From Bacteroidota bacterium (lineage in GTDB: Bacteria > Bacteroidota > Bacteroidia > B-17B0 > Aurantibacillaceae), in assembly GCA_029237825.1 (NCBI GenBank), contig JAQZBQ010000013.1, forward strand, positions 39,614 through 103,613: a DNA stretch of 64,000 nucleotides. Direction: 5' to 3'. This document shows, piece after piece, positions 27,363 to 34,789 of this stretch; within the stretch, counting starts at the first letter, position 1, and each line of letters begins with the position of its first letter. Position numbers and translations under genes: made by a program. The notes under the pieces are model-generated. The model was not told the origin of the DNA, did not search any database, and saw only the letters and a list, made by a program, of their open reading frames with translations.

Positions 27363-28550
27363 TTAGAACGAACCGCCTGAACCGGCTCCGCCAGACTGCC
27401 CGCCGCCAAATTTAAAGTCATTTTGTATAGCCGGTGATTCCTGTTTCAGCCCTTCCATAATAATCAGGGCTTCTGCGTTGGTCTTTAAGAAACTGTCCGC
27501 ATCCTGTTCTTCCTCAAAGGAAATGCCATGCCTGGGTTTTTTAAAATACTGGATAGAAAAATAGGCAATTAGTATCAGGAGCGCCCCTCCTAATGTTAAG
27601 GTGATTTCCGGATGGCCCATGCTAAAATAATATTTGAAGGTGATAGCACCTGCTGCAAAAACGAGCAATCCTGCCCATAACAGAATTTTGTCTTTATTTT
27701 TCAAGCCAAGGTAAACGTATATAAATGGTACAACTGCTGTAAACACGTAAAAGAAAACGGCCAGAGGAATGTCTTGTCCTGGTAGAAGGTGCAGGTCAAA
27801 AAATTCTTCCCCTGATTCGCGGATGATGTAATAATTTCCAGAGGCATAGAGGATTAGCAATGCCACAAATTTGGCGAGGGCTAAGCAGGAATGCCAGTAA
27901 TGCATACGTTCTTTGCGATGTAAGTAATGTAACTGGAAAAAGAGAAAAGCAGAGAACGCCATGAAAGCAAATGGCATAATAAGCTTAGCAAAAGTACCGC
28001 ACAGGTTTTGCACAATCAGAAAAACAATCGCGTACATACAAACCGTCACGGCAAAGGTCACAAGTCTATCAGCGTATCGAACACACGCCGCAAATAATAT
28101 AGGCAGAAGGCTCGAAAAAAACACGATGGGACTATCTGTTTCGAACGAACTCATTAACGAAAAAATGAAAAGGCTAATGGATATTAAACCCACGTATAAT
28201 AACGCATCATCGCTCCCCGCCTTATATACCTGTTTTTTCCTGATTAAAAGTTCTAACGCTGTGAAACAAGCTATTGCATACAAAAGCGATGTGATTTCAT
28301 AAAATCCGCTTCCTGTGTTAAATCCGGAAGAAAACAGCAGGAAATACATTCCGAGGCTGGCTAGTACGATAAAGCATGTAAAAATAAACAGCCCGATTCT
28401 TACAAAAATGTTTGGCGTATACGAATACGTATTGTAGTAGTTTGAAATGGAAATAAATTGCTCCTCCGTGATAAGTTTTTGCGCAAGCCAATTTTCAGCT
28501 TTACGCTTTACTGACGTGTTAAACAAAATATTTGAATTATAGGCTTTCAA
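27363..28550 (-). CDS. DUF2157-like multi-pass membrane protein with Gly-rich tail
   Basis: 395 residues. An N-terminal cytosolic helix (LAQKLITEEQFISISNYYNT) resembles the DUF2157 start. About 10 membrane segments follow, then a cytosolic region ending FGGGQSGGAGSGGSF. The start is TTG at 28550, two bases after the stop of the related upstream gene, which suggests coupled translation. Similar Gly/Ser/Phe tails occur on TPM and DUF2207 membrane proteins. Function unknown. Confidence 0.82.
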   Translation of the reverse strand: MKAYNSNILFNTSVKRKAENWLAQKLITEEQFISISNYYNTYSYTPNIFVRIGLFIFTCFIVLASLGMYFLLFSSGFNTGSGFYEITSLLYAIACFTALELLIRKKQVYKAGSDDALLYVGLISISLFIFSLMSSFETDSPIVFFSSLLPILFAACVRYADRLVTFAVTVCMYAIVFLIVQNLCGTFAKLIMPFAFMAFSAFLFFQLHYLHRKERMHYWHSCLALAKFVALLILYASGNYYIIRESGEEFFDLHLLPGQDIPLAVFFYVFTAVVPFIYVYLGLKNKDKILLWAGLLVFAAGAITFKYYFSMGHPEITLTLGGALLILIAYFSIQYFKKPRHGISFEEEQDADSFLKTNAEALIIMEGLKQESPAIQNDFKFGGGQSGGAGSGGSF

Positions 28551-28552
28551 GT

Positions 28553-29518
28553 TTATTTTTTAATGATCTTCTTAAGGTTAAGAAACAGAAGGATAACACC
28601 AATGGCCGATGCAATTACATAACACAGGCCAACAAAAAAAGTTGCTTCGTTCATATCAGTCATTGACAGCAGATAAAATACAAAATACGTGAAGCCGATA
28701 TAACCGTAGAGAATCGGTAAAAGAAAAAACAAATACGACCTTTGTTGCAACGCAAAGCGAATAAAATACAGGCAGATTACCAGTAAGACTGCGAGGCTTA
28801 TTACTTTAAGGTCCTGGCCAAATAATGCCGACAGTGCCGCAATGCTTAAAAGATTCACACTAAAATTTTGAAAAGTAAAATTGAAGTGTTTTTTAATGGA
28901 TCTTCTATCCGAGTACCACGCCCAGGCAGCCAAAGCAAGTCCTAACAGCAAGGCAGTAAAAACTACCGAAAGGTCTGAAAAATCATTGTCCTCAAGGATT
29001 TGCCTTGGCGATGTACTCAAGCCTAAACTTCCTGCCAGGCCAGTGATGGCCATGGATAAAATACCTTTATGGTCAAAACGATAAGCGCAATAGAAAAACA
29101 ACAGTGTGGGAATAAGAACCAGGAACCCGTAATGGCTTCCGAATGGTTCATATTGATATTGAAAATACCCGATAAACAAGGCAAAAAGCAAACTTCCTAA
29201 AAGGATGATGTAATCAAAAAATGGCGACGCATGGATAATGAGTTGATTTTGGTAGGGAAGTTTATGGTTCCATACATAATAAAAGCATAGTGCTGCAACA
29301 GCAGCTATTCCTAATAAAATGGCCTGGTGACCGATGGTATCAATATTGAGGTAAATTAAATATCCGAAGCCTGAGGACAATAGGAGAACTCCAAGGTAGA
29401 GAATGGTCCTTAACTCCCAGTGAATTGAAAACAAACGGTTGCTCTCCGACTCCCGTATACGTTCATACTGCCCGGTGTCAATGTGTCCGTCTTCAAAAAT
29501 TTTAGTTAGCTCTGTCAT
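28553..29518 (-). CDS. DUF2157-like multi-pass membrane protein
   Basis: 321 residues. The N-terminal segment FEDGHIDTGQYERIRESESN precedes about 10 membrane helices, the arrangement of DUF2157 proteins. It ends in a basic tail (LNLKKIIKK). It forms a two-gene unit with the longer relative downstream (2-base gap) and diverges from the ABC permease gene. Function unknown. Confidence 0.82.
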   Translation of the reverse strand: MTELTKIFEDGHIDTGQYERIRESESNRLFSIHWELRTILYLGVLLLSSGFGYLIYLNIDTIGHQAILLGIAAVAALCFYYVWNHKLPYQNQLIIHASPFFDYIILLGSLLFALFIGYFQYQYEPFGSHYGFLVLIPTLLFFYCAYRFDHKGILSMAITGLAGSLGLSTSPRQILEDNDFSDLSVVFTALLLGLALAAWAWYSDRRSIKKHFNFTFQNFSVNLLSIAALSALFGQDLKVISLAVLLVICLYFIRFALQQRSYLFFLLPILYGYIGFTYFVFYLLSMTDMNEATFFVGLCYVIASAIGVILLFLNLKKIIKK

Positions 29519-29615
29519 TCTGTTACATAAATGTAACCAAAATTCTCTGGTTTTTATTGTTTTCTGGTTTGAATGAACAGCAAAACAGTAATTATGTTTT
29601 CGATAAAGATTCGTA

Positions 29616-29623
29616 TATATTTA
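29616..29623 (+). promoter_or_regulatory. Possible -7 element of the ABC permease gene
   Basis: TATATTTA, an 8-base TAnnTTTA match, ends 5 bases before the ATG at 29628. If real, the transcript would start at or near the start codon. The -33 element is poor. Confidence 0.3.
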
Positions 29624-29627
29624 CCTG

Positions 29628-30872
29628 ATGGTATTTACCCTTTTAAAAGAAAGCATTTTATTTGCCTGGGGTGCCTTACTCGCAAATAAGTTACGGACGT
29701 TTCTGAGCCTTCTTGGAATTACCATTGGGATTTTCGCGATCATTACGGTGTTTACTATCGTGGACAGTCTGGAACGCAATATCCGCGGAAGTGTACAAAG
29801 TCTTGGTGATAATGTGGTGTTTGTTATGAAATGGCCCTGGACTTTCGGCCCAAATTATCCGTGGTGGAAGTACATGAACCGCCCCGTTCCTGAATACAGT
29901 GAACTCGATGAAGTGGAACGGAAAGTCAAAAGTGCAGAGGCAGTTGGCTTTTGCATTAGTGCCAGGAAAATTTTAAAGCACAATAATAACACCATTGAAA
30001 ACGGCATGGTTTCAGGTTGGTCGTATGGTTATGGGCAGGTAAAGAACTTTGAAATTGTGGACGGCAGGTATTTTAGGGAAGATGAGGCGGAAGGCGGGTA
30101 TAACGTCGTGATTTTAGGACATACCCTGGCAGATGGTTTGTTTCCTAACAATGAGTACCCGATTGGGAAAAGTATTAAAGTTGCCGGCAGAAACTGCAAG
30201 GTTATTGGTTTGTTTAAAAAGGAAGGTGAAAGCATGCTGGGAAATACCATGGACAATCAGGCGGTGGTTCCTTATAATTTTGCCCGACTGTTCATGGATG
30301 TGAAATCGGAAAGCAGTGATCCGTTTATTGCAGCAAAAGCCAAACCAGGCGTTACCAACGAACAATTGAAAGATGAACTGACCGGCATCATGAGAAGTGT
30401 GCGGGGTTTAAAACCTTTGGCGGATGATAATTTCGCGTTGAATGAAACCAATTTACTTAGCAAGAATTTCGACGGCTTGTTTGACATTGTTGGGATTGCA
30501 GGCGCCATCATTGGCGGGTTTTCCATTCTGGTAGGCGGTTTTGGAATTGCCAATATCATGTTTGTGTCGGTAAGGGAAAGAACCAATCTGATAGGTATCC
30601 AGAAATCGTTAGGTGCTAAAAATTATTTCATACTCGCGCAGTTTTTATTTGAGGCAGTGTTTTTATCTCTCATTGGCGGCATCATTGGACTGCTGATGAT
30701 TTATTTATTGACTTTTGCGGCTGATGGGGTGATTGATATGGAAATTACACTCACACGGTCAAACATCATTTTAGGGTTAACCATTTCAGTTCTCATCGGA
30801 ATCATCAGCGGATTTATTCCCGCCTATGGTGCCTCACAATTAGACCCGGTAGAAGCAATCAGAACCAATTAA
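29628..30872 (+). CDS. MacB-like ABC transporter permease
   Basis: 414 residues with the MacB/FtsX architecture: first membrane helix at about 20-45 (LSLLGITIGIFAIITVFTIV), a periplasmic core domain (about 50-275), then three helices and the closing SGFIPAYGASQLDPVEAIR. These permeases use ATP hydrolysed by a separate ATPase to move substrates or power periplasmic steps. No ATPase gene is adjacent. A small membrane protein gene follows after two bases. Substrate unknown. Confidence 0.9.
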   Translation: MVFTLLKESILFAWGALLANKLRTFLSLLGITIGIFAIITVFTIVDSLERNIRGSVQSLGDNVVFVMKWPWTFGPNYPWWKYMNRPVPEYSELDEVERKVKSAEAVGFCISARKILKHNNNTIENGMVSGWSYGYGQVKNFEIVDGRYFREDEAEGGYNVVILGHTLADGLFPNNEYPIGKSIKVAGRNCKVIGLFKKEGESMLGNTMDNQAVVPYNFARLFMDVKSESSDPFIAAKAKPGVTNEQLKDELTGIMRSVRGLKPLADDNFALNETNLLSKNFDGLFDIVGIAGAIIGGFSILVGGFGIANIMFVSVRERTNLIGIQKSLGAKNYFILAQFLFEAVFLSLIGGIIGLLMIYLLTFAADGVIDMEITLTRSNIILGLTISVLIGIISGFIPAYGASQLDPVEAIRTN

Positions 30873-30874
30873 CC

Positions 30875-31222
30875 ATGGCACACATCACCAGGCCAAAAAG
30901 CATCTCTGTTGTCACAATCATCGCCATTGTACTGATTCTGCTGGCTTTTCCCATGCTGTTTATGCCATCCGTAAAACGCATGGGCGATTTTGTGCCCATG
31001 ATTCTTGGCATCATCATTACGTTGCAGTTTGTGTCGCTCATTGGCGTTTGGCATATGAAACAGTGGGGCGTTCAGTTGTTTATTGTCATGTTTTGCACAC
31101 GTGTCATCACGTTTATGTTTCTCGATCTGTATGGCTTCCGGTTTTATTTCAGTATTTTTTATTCAGTACTATTCATCATTTTCTTTTTGATTCACTATCG
31201 GAAGATGGATGGGAACTTATAG
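30875..31222 (+). CDS. Small four-helix membrane protein
   Basis: 115 residues with about four hydrophobic segments (VVTIIAIVLILLAFPMLF, MILGIIITLQFVSLIGVW, LFIVMFCTRVITFMFL, FYSVLFIIFFLIHY). It starts two bases after the ABC permease stop, so it is co-transcribed. Not recognised beyond being an integral membrane protein. Confidence 0.78.
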   Translation: MAHITRPKSISVVTIIAIVLILLAFPMLFMPSVKRMGDFVPMILGIIITLQFVSLIGVWHMKQWGVQLFIVMFCTRVITFMFLDLYGFRFYFSIFYSVLFIIFFLIHYRKMDGNL

Positions 31223-31436
31223 GCAGAAGGCGCCTCTGGTATCACTGATTTTAAAAGACTTTCAGCGTTTTGTTAAAGAAATCTATCTTGTTTGAGGTAA
31301 ATAATGAAGACTTTAAAAATGTGCTAAAAACCCGTTTAACGGTAGCAGACATCTCGAAGATTGGATATATATTTACTGTTTCGAGTTGGAAAAGATTATA
31401 GTTTTTTTGAATGGATAGCGTATCCTCCATAGCTTT

Positions 31437-31486
31437 GATTTATATATATATACTTCTTCAATATATATATATATATACTTCTTCAA
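31437..31486. repeat. Tandem repeat with TA runs
   Basis: Two copies of a unit consisting of a TA run followed by ACTTCTTCAA. The TA tracts differ in length between copies, as expected for slippage-prone DNA. It lies immediately beyond the candidate small RNA terminator. Confidence 0.7.
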
Positions 31487-31506
31487 CAGGAAGATGCAAA
31501 TTTATT

Positions 31507-31584
31507 AAAAAAGAAAGGAGGTCCCACAAACTTGTAGTTTGAAGCAACCTCCCTTTACTGGTAAAAATTTCGAGATCCTTACCC
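31507..31584 (-). ncRNA. Candidate small RNA of about 76 nt
   Basis: A complete small transcription unit can be read on the minus strand. The promoter TTG-N19-TACCTTTGC is at 31617-31587 and the predicted start is near 31584. A first hairpin uses GGTAA/TTACC (583-579 with 564-560, last three digits). A second, longer hairpin pairs AAAGGGAGGT with ACCTCCTTT and encloses a CAAAC/GTTTG stem. The run TCTTTTTT follows at the end. It does not resemble tRNA, 6S RNA or the conserved loop of SRP RNA. It might belong to one of the predicted Bacteroidota RNA motifs. Expression is inferred only. Confidence 0.5.
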
Positions 31585-31586
31585 TT

Positions 31587-31617
31587 GCAAAGGTAGCCGC
31601 TAAACAAATTGCGACAA
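31587..31617 (-). promoter_or_regulatory. Promoter of the candidate small RNA
   Basis: TTG (31617-31615), 19-base spacer, TACCTTTGC (31595-31587) on the minus strand. Spacing and -7 element match the tRNA-Val promoter in this window. Confidence 0.6.
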
Positions 31618-31718
31618 GTTAAAAAAACAAAAGCTATCGATACTTATAACATGATGGTGTTAATAGCTCATTCACATCCAACTTTTTTATGCGGTTACAT
31701 AATTTTGTAAATTGCATA

Positions 31719-31764
31719 AGGTTTTGCCACTTAAGTTTAAGTGGTTTGTACCAAAACAAAACCT
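31719..31764. repeat. Nested inverted repeats
   Basis: An 18-base palindrome CCACTTAA-GT-TTAAGTGG (31727-31744) is enclosed by AGGTTTTG (31719-31726) and CAAAACCT (31757-31764). A further TCGCTT-A-AAGCGA lies just beyond, at about 31767-31779. The whole could fold into one bulged hairpin on either strand. Confidence 0.6.
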
Positions 31765-31816
31765 AGTCGCTTAAAGCGAAGTCGAGAAGCGATAAGGCAA
31801 ATGAAAAAAATAACAA

Positions 31817-31851
31817 ACCTTATTAATTGAATAAACCCTTTATATTTTTCT
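31817..31851. repeat. Left copy of a 35-bp imperfect inverted repeat
   Basis: The reverse complement of 31817-31851 matches 32774-32808 at 31 of 35 positions. It covers the presumed start codon of the type B cargo gene at 31827. Confidence 0.65.
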
Positions 31852-32810
31852 TTTTTATAGTACTGTTTTGCTGTGAAGCAAAAACACAGACGGAGTACGT
31901 TACAAATGGGAGTTTTGAACAAATTGATTCTTGTTATGGTACTTATTCAAGTTTAAGTTTTGATGTTTTTAATTGGGCTGGATGTAAAGGTTGGAGCAAT
32001 CCTATTGCAAGTAGTAGTGATTTATGGTGTTCTAATCCGAAGATTGCCTCATTTTCTCCGCCAAATGTTCTACCAGGTTTTCAATACCCAAACACTGGAA
32101 ACAATTATGCTGGACTTCTATTTACAGATAAAACTCAATTTAGTAACTATAGAGAATACATACAAAATAAATTAGTTATGCCTCTATCAAATGGTAAGAA
32201 TTATGAAATTAGTTTTTATGTTTCATCTACAGTAAATGAATGTAATATTAGTCAAATAGGAGTTAAATTTTACAATCAAAAATTAGATGATTTATCTCGA
32301 AATAATTTAGTTGATGAATCAGCGGATGTCACAAATGATTCAACAAATTTCATAACTGATACGCTTGGTTGGAAAAAAATAGCGCTGTATTACAAAGCAG
32401 ACGGAACCGAAAATTTTATGATCATTGGATGCTTTTTAGACAGTTTAGAGGTAATTAGTTTTAATTGTGATACAACAAATGGTTCTGGATTGGTTTATCC
32501 CACTGACTATCTTTTTATTGATGATGTTTCTATAAAAGAGATTGAACCTACATCTCCAATTATACCCAATGTGTTTACGCCAAACAATGATTTATCTAAT
32601 GATGTTTGGCAATGTGACTTTAGTGCATTTGAAAACGTGAATTGTTCCATATTCAATAGATGGGGGAATTTGATTTTTCAATCTGAGAAACACATTATAC
32701 AATGGAACGGAAGAACAACATCAGGTAATGAATGTTATGACGGCATATACTTTTATTGCATACAAACAGAAACAGAAAAATATAAAGGATATATTCAGTT
32801 AATAAGATAA
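31827..32810 (+). CDS. T9SS type B cargo protein in the AT-rich island
   Basis: 327 residues. Signal peptide (MNKPFIFFFFIVLFCCEAKTQ), then a jelly-roll domain starting TEYVTNGSFEQIDSC and ending YLFIDDVSIKEI (about 22-235). The final about 85 residues are a type B sorting domain (IPNVFTPNNDLSNDVW, IFNRWGNLIF, WNGRTTSGNECYDGIYFYCI). The start appears to be TTG at 31827, because TAA immediately precedes it in frame; a mutated ATG is possible. AT content and codon use differ from the flanking genes, and inverted repeats cover both its ends. Function unknown. Confidence 0.75.
   Translation: MNKPFIFFFFIVLFCCEAKTQTEYVTNGSFEQIDSCYGTYSSLSFDVFNWAGCKGWSNPIASSSDLWCSNPKIASFSPPNVLPGFQYPNTGNNYAGLLFTDKTQFSNYREYIQNKLVMPLSNGKNYEISFYVSSTVNECNISQIGVKFYNQKLDDLSRNNLVDESADVTNDSTNFITDTLGWKKIALYYKADGTENFMIIGCFLDSLEVISFNCDTTNGSGLVYPTDYLFIDDVSIKEIEPTSPIIPNVFTPNNDLSNDVWQCDFSAFENVNCSIFNRWGNLIFQSEKHIIQWNGRTTSGNECYDGIYFYCIQTETEKYKGYIQLIR
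32774..32808. repeat. Right copy of the 35-bp imperfect inverted repeat
   Basis: Pairs with 31817-31851 (31/35). It encodes the last residues of the cargo protein (TEKYKGYIQLIR). The inverted left copy also reads KEKYKGFIQLIR on the opposite strand. Confidence 0.65.
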
Positions 32811-32823
32811 AAAACTTATTAAT

Positions 32824-33118
32824 ATGAAAATCAAAATTATAGTATCAACACTTTTAACAAGTTTGTGTGTTTATGCACAAGTACCAACGGGATCGCCGAC
32901 AACACCATTACCAGCATTTACGACACCCGAAGATAGAAATGCAGCAAACGCAGCATGGTATAGAGGAGAAAATACTACTGCTAATGGATCAAATAATATC
33001 TTCGGTACAGCTTCTGGCTTCAACAGGGCTATTTTTACACGCAAACCAATGGAAAAACACGCACGCGCTTAAACGGTAATTTCGTAGTGCCAAACCTAAA
33101 TGAAAATCCCCAGCCATA
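32824..33118 (+). pseudogene. Remnant of a T9SS-associated surface protein
   Basis: Starts with a good signal peptide (MKIKIIVSTLLTSLCVYAQ) and reads to NNIFGTASGFNRAI, a segment typical of the N-terminus of large Bacteroidota surface proteins. After a run of five Ts near 33033 the reading frame shifts. The original frame stops at 33072, while the shifted frame continues as YTQTNGKTRTRLNGNF to a stop at 33118, matching the usual continuation. The gene therefore carries a homopolymer frameshift and is also truncated early. It is best read as a dead 5' fragment in the decayed island. Confidence 0.6.
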
Positions 33119-33234
33119 ATACAAGCGTTTGTTTTAGCATTACTCACAATTCTGCATCGGCTAACTCATTTAGTTTCATTCTAAGCCTTTGCAAAAACTC
33201 CTTTATCTGCTATCTTTGAAGAAAGATACATGTC

Positions 33235-33855
33235 ATGGAAAATAATTTAAAGCCCGAAGAACGCGAATTGGTAAAACTGGTACAGTACTTTAAGAAGCGC
33301 GCGCAGGTGCTTGCTACGGATAATAAACTGGAGGACGATTATAAGCAAATGCTTGAAACCTGTGATAAGCTTACCGAGCAATTGATGATTCATGCAAAAA
33401 ACAGGGAAACCATTTTCGCAGAGCGCGAACAACTTCAAAGCATGATAAAAGATAATGCGAAGTGTCCAAAATGTCACAGCGCTGACATGTTGAAAGTAAT
33501 AGGTTTTGAAACAAGCCCTGAAGGGTGGAAGAGTAATAAATACAAATGCCGCAAATGCAACATTGCCTTTGTTTGGAACGCCCCTAATAATCCATGGGAT
33601 ATGATTCCCTATGTAGAAAAATTCATCCAAGACACCGAACAAAAAATGGCCGGATTGAATGGCTCAGAGGAAGAAACCGAAGCCACCCGGCTTGGATTGG
33701 AAGCAATGAAAAATAACGTTGCCAAACTTAAACCGGTTACTGAAGCTTCCGACCTGGATATGAAAGACCTCGAAGAACGTGAATTAAAGATGGCCGACAT
33801 GGTACATAAATTCAAAAAGCATCTCCAGATCGAGAAAATAAAACTCGAGGATTAA
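33235..33855 (+). CDS. Zinc-ribbon protein with coiled-coil arms
   Basis: 206 residues. Helical, coiled-coil N-terminus (1-70). A zinc ribbon follows with Cys77-x2-Cys80 and Cys105-x2-Cys108 (CPKCHSADMLKVIGF, YKCRKCNIAFVWN). The C-terminus is acidic and helical. No signal peptide, so cytosolic. The ribbon resembles those in transposase-like or transcription-related proteins, but nothing else identifies the family. It stands alone, just right of the AT-rich island, and has normal base composition. Confidence 0.82.
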   Translation: MENNLKPEERELVKLVQYFKKRAQVLATDNKLEDDYKQMLETCDKLTEQLMIHAKNRETIFAEREQLQSMIKDNAKCPKCHSADMLKVIGFETSPEGWKSNKYKCRKCNIAFVWNAPNNPWDMIPYVEKFIQDTEQKMAGLNGSEEETEATRLGLEAMKNNVAKLKPVTEASDLDMKDLEERELKMADMVHKFKKHLQIEKIKLED

Positions 33856-33931
33856 GCTTCCGGTAAAAATCTACGTTTACATCTTTGTCAATTTCCTTCA
33901 AATTAATTTGGCATTCCCGGTTTTTTACTTT

Positions 33932-33950
33932 TACTTTGTATTACAAAGTA
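33932..33950. promoter_or_regulatory. Operator-like palindrome
   Basis: TACTTTGT-ATT-ACAAAGTA: perfect 8-base arms with a 3-base centre, 36 bases upstream of the ATG at 33987. It directly precedes and shares two bases with a possible -7 element, TACTTTTA (33949-33956). A repressor bound here would block the promoter of the two small membrane protein genes. Confidence 0.5.
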
Positions 33951-33986
33951 CTTTTATAAATCATTTATTCATTTTAATATTACACC

Positions 33987-34313
33987 ATGAAAAACTTAAG
34001 AACACAGCAAGAACAAGGTATCGCAGTTGCAAAACCCATGCTTATCGGCGCTGCCATCGGTTTAACCCTGATTTCAATTTTCGTTTTTGGAGTTGATCAA
34101 CCCAACCCCGAGTGGCCAAAATATTGGATGGTTAGGCCGTTAATTGTTGTTCCGCTTGCCGGTGCCGTTGGGGGTTTATTTTATGCGTTTATGGATTATC
34201 AAGCGACCCGCGGCTTTAACAGAACACTGGCTGTCTTGATAAGTCTGGTGGTTTTTGTTGTGGGTTTATGGATGGGAACCGTTTTGGGTTTAGCCGGGAC
34301 AATGTGGCATTAA
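33987..34313 (+). CDS. Small membrane protein, three helices
   Basis: 108 residues with three hydrophobic segments (MLIGAAIGLTLISIFVFG, PLIVVPLAGAVGGLFYAF, LAVLISLVVFVVGLWMGTVL). Family not identified with certainty. It is followed after 14 bases by a second small membrane protein and preceded by an operator-like palindrome, suggesting a regulated two-gene unit. Confidence 0.78.
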   Translation: MKNLRTQQEQGIAVAKPMLIGAAIGLTLISIFVFGVDQPNPEWPKYWMVRPLIVVPLAGAVGGLFYAFMDYQATRGFNRTLAVLISLVVFVVGLWMGTVLGLAGTMWH

Positions 34314-34327
34314 AATAAGTTTATGCC

Positions 34328-34609
34328 ATGGCGAATTATAAATACAAAGTATCTCATATTTGTGGCTGGGTGTTTGGTGCGATTGTTTTTACCATCGGGG
34401 TATTGAATTTTATTTTTGTTCATCCCGTACCGGCAATGATAGCGATGCTTTTATCCTGCCTTTTTTTTCCACCCATACATCAGTGGGTTAAAACCAGATT
34501 TGGTTTTACCATTCCCGCTTGGTTTAAAGTAATTCTCGGGGTAGCCATCATCCTGTTTACGCTCGGCGTGAGCGATCTTGGAGACATCATTGATAACTGG
34601 TTGAAATAA
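34328..34609 (+). CDS. Small membrane protein
   Basis: 93 residues with three hydrophobic segments (ICGWVFGAIVFTIGVLNFIF, PAMIAMLLSCLFFPP, WFKVILGVAIILFTLGV). Second gene of the unit begun at 33987. Function unknown. A hairpin lies about 60 bases downstream. Confidence 0.75.
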   Translation: MANYKYKVSHICGWVFGAIVFTIGVLNFIFVHPVPAMIAMLLSCLFFPPIHQWVKTRFGFTIPAWFKVILGVAIILFTLGVSDLGDIIDNWLK

Positions 34610-34669
34610 CAACGTTATTTCTTCAATAGCATGATGTTTATTAGGATAGAATAGGAGAAGCATGAAACT

Positions 34670-34695
34670 CCTTGTAAAATCAGTCTTTTACAGGG
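34670..34695. terminator. Hairpin after the small membrane protein genes
   Basis: CCTTGTAAAA and TTTTACAGGG arms (one wobble) with a 6-base loop. The T-rich tract follows only after about 12 bases, so it is a weak terminator candidate. Confidence 0.4.
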
Positions 34696-34789
34696 ATGTT
34701 ATCATTCTTTTTTGTTTTCAGGTCAATTCATCGATTCATCGTATGAATTAGTTAATTAGTCCCAATATGACAATTAACGGGCAAAATGT

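Larger units (their letters stand above)
31223..31826. other. AT-rich non-coding stretch with repeats, hairpins and a candidate small RNA
   Basis: About 600 bases without a convincing protein gene. It holds a CCGTT-T-AACGG palindrome (about 31331-31341), a TA-rich tandem repeat (about 31437-31486), the candidate small RNA (31507-31584) and a nested hairpin region (31719-31764). Base composition is clearly AT-richer than the flanks. The 61-codon minus-strand frame at 31737-31922 is not supported as a gene. Confidence 0.6.

Noticed and set aside
29628..31222. Complete ABC exporter operon
   Set aside because: Only a MacB-like permease and a small membrane protein are present; no ATPase or periplasmic adaptor is adjacent.
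31507..31584. SRP RNA, 6S RNA or tRNA at the candidate small RNA locus
   Set aside because: It lacks the conserved GGAA-type apical loop of SRP RNA, is far shorter than 6S RNA and has no cloverleaf.
31737..31922. 61-codon minus-strand frame as a small gene
   Set aside because: It runs antisense through the signal peptide of the cargo gene, has no plausible start context, and its only recognisable part is the inverted-repeat copy of the cargo C-terminus.
33096..33173. CTAAATGA/TCATTTAG inverted repeat after the cargo remnant
   Set aside because: Eight-base arms separated by 62 bases in AT-rich DNA are too likely by chance to report as a feature.
31223..33234. Integron cassette, insertion sequence or prophage remnant
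   Set aside because: No integrase, transposase or phage gene, no target-site duplication, and no convincing attC core pair; only AT-rich palindromes.
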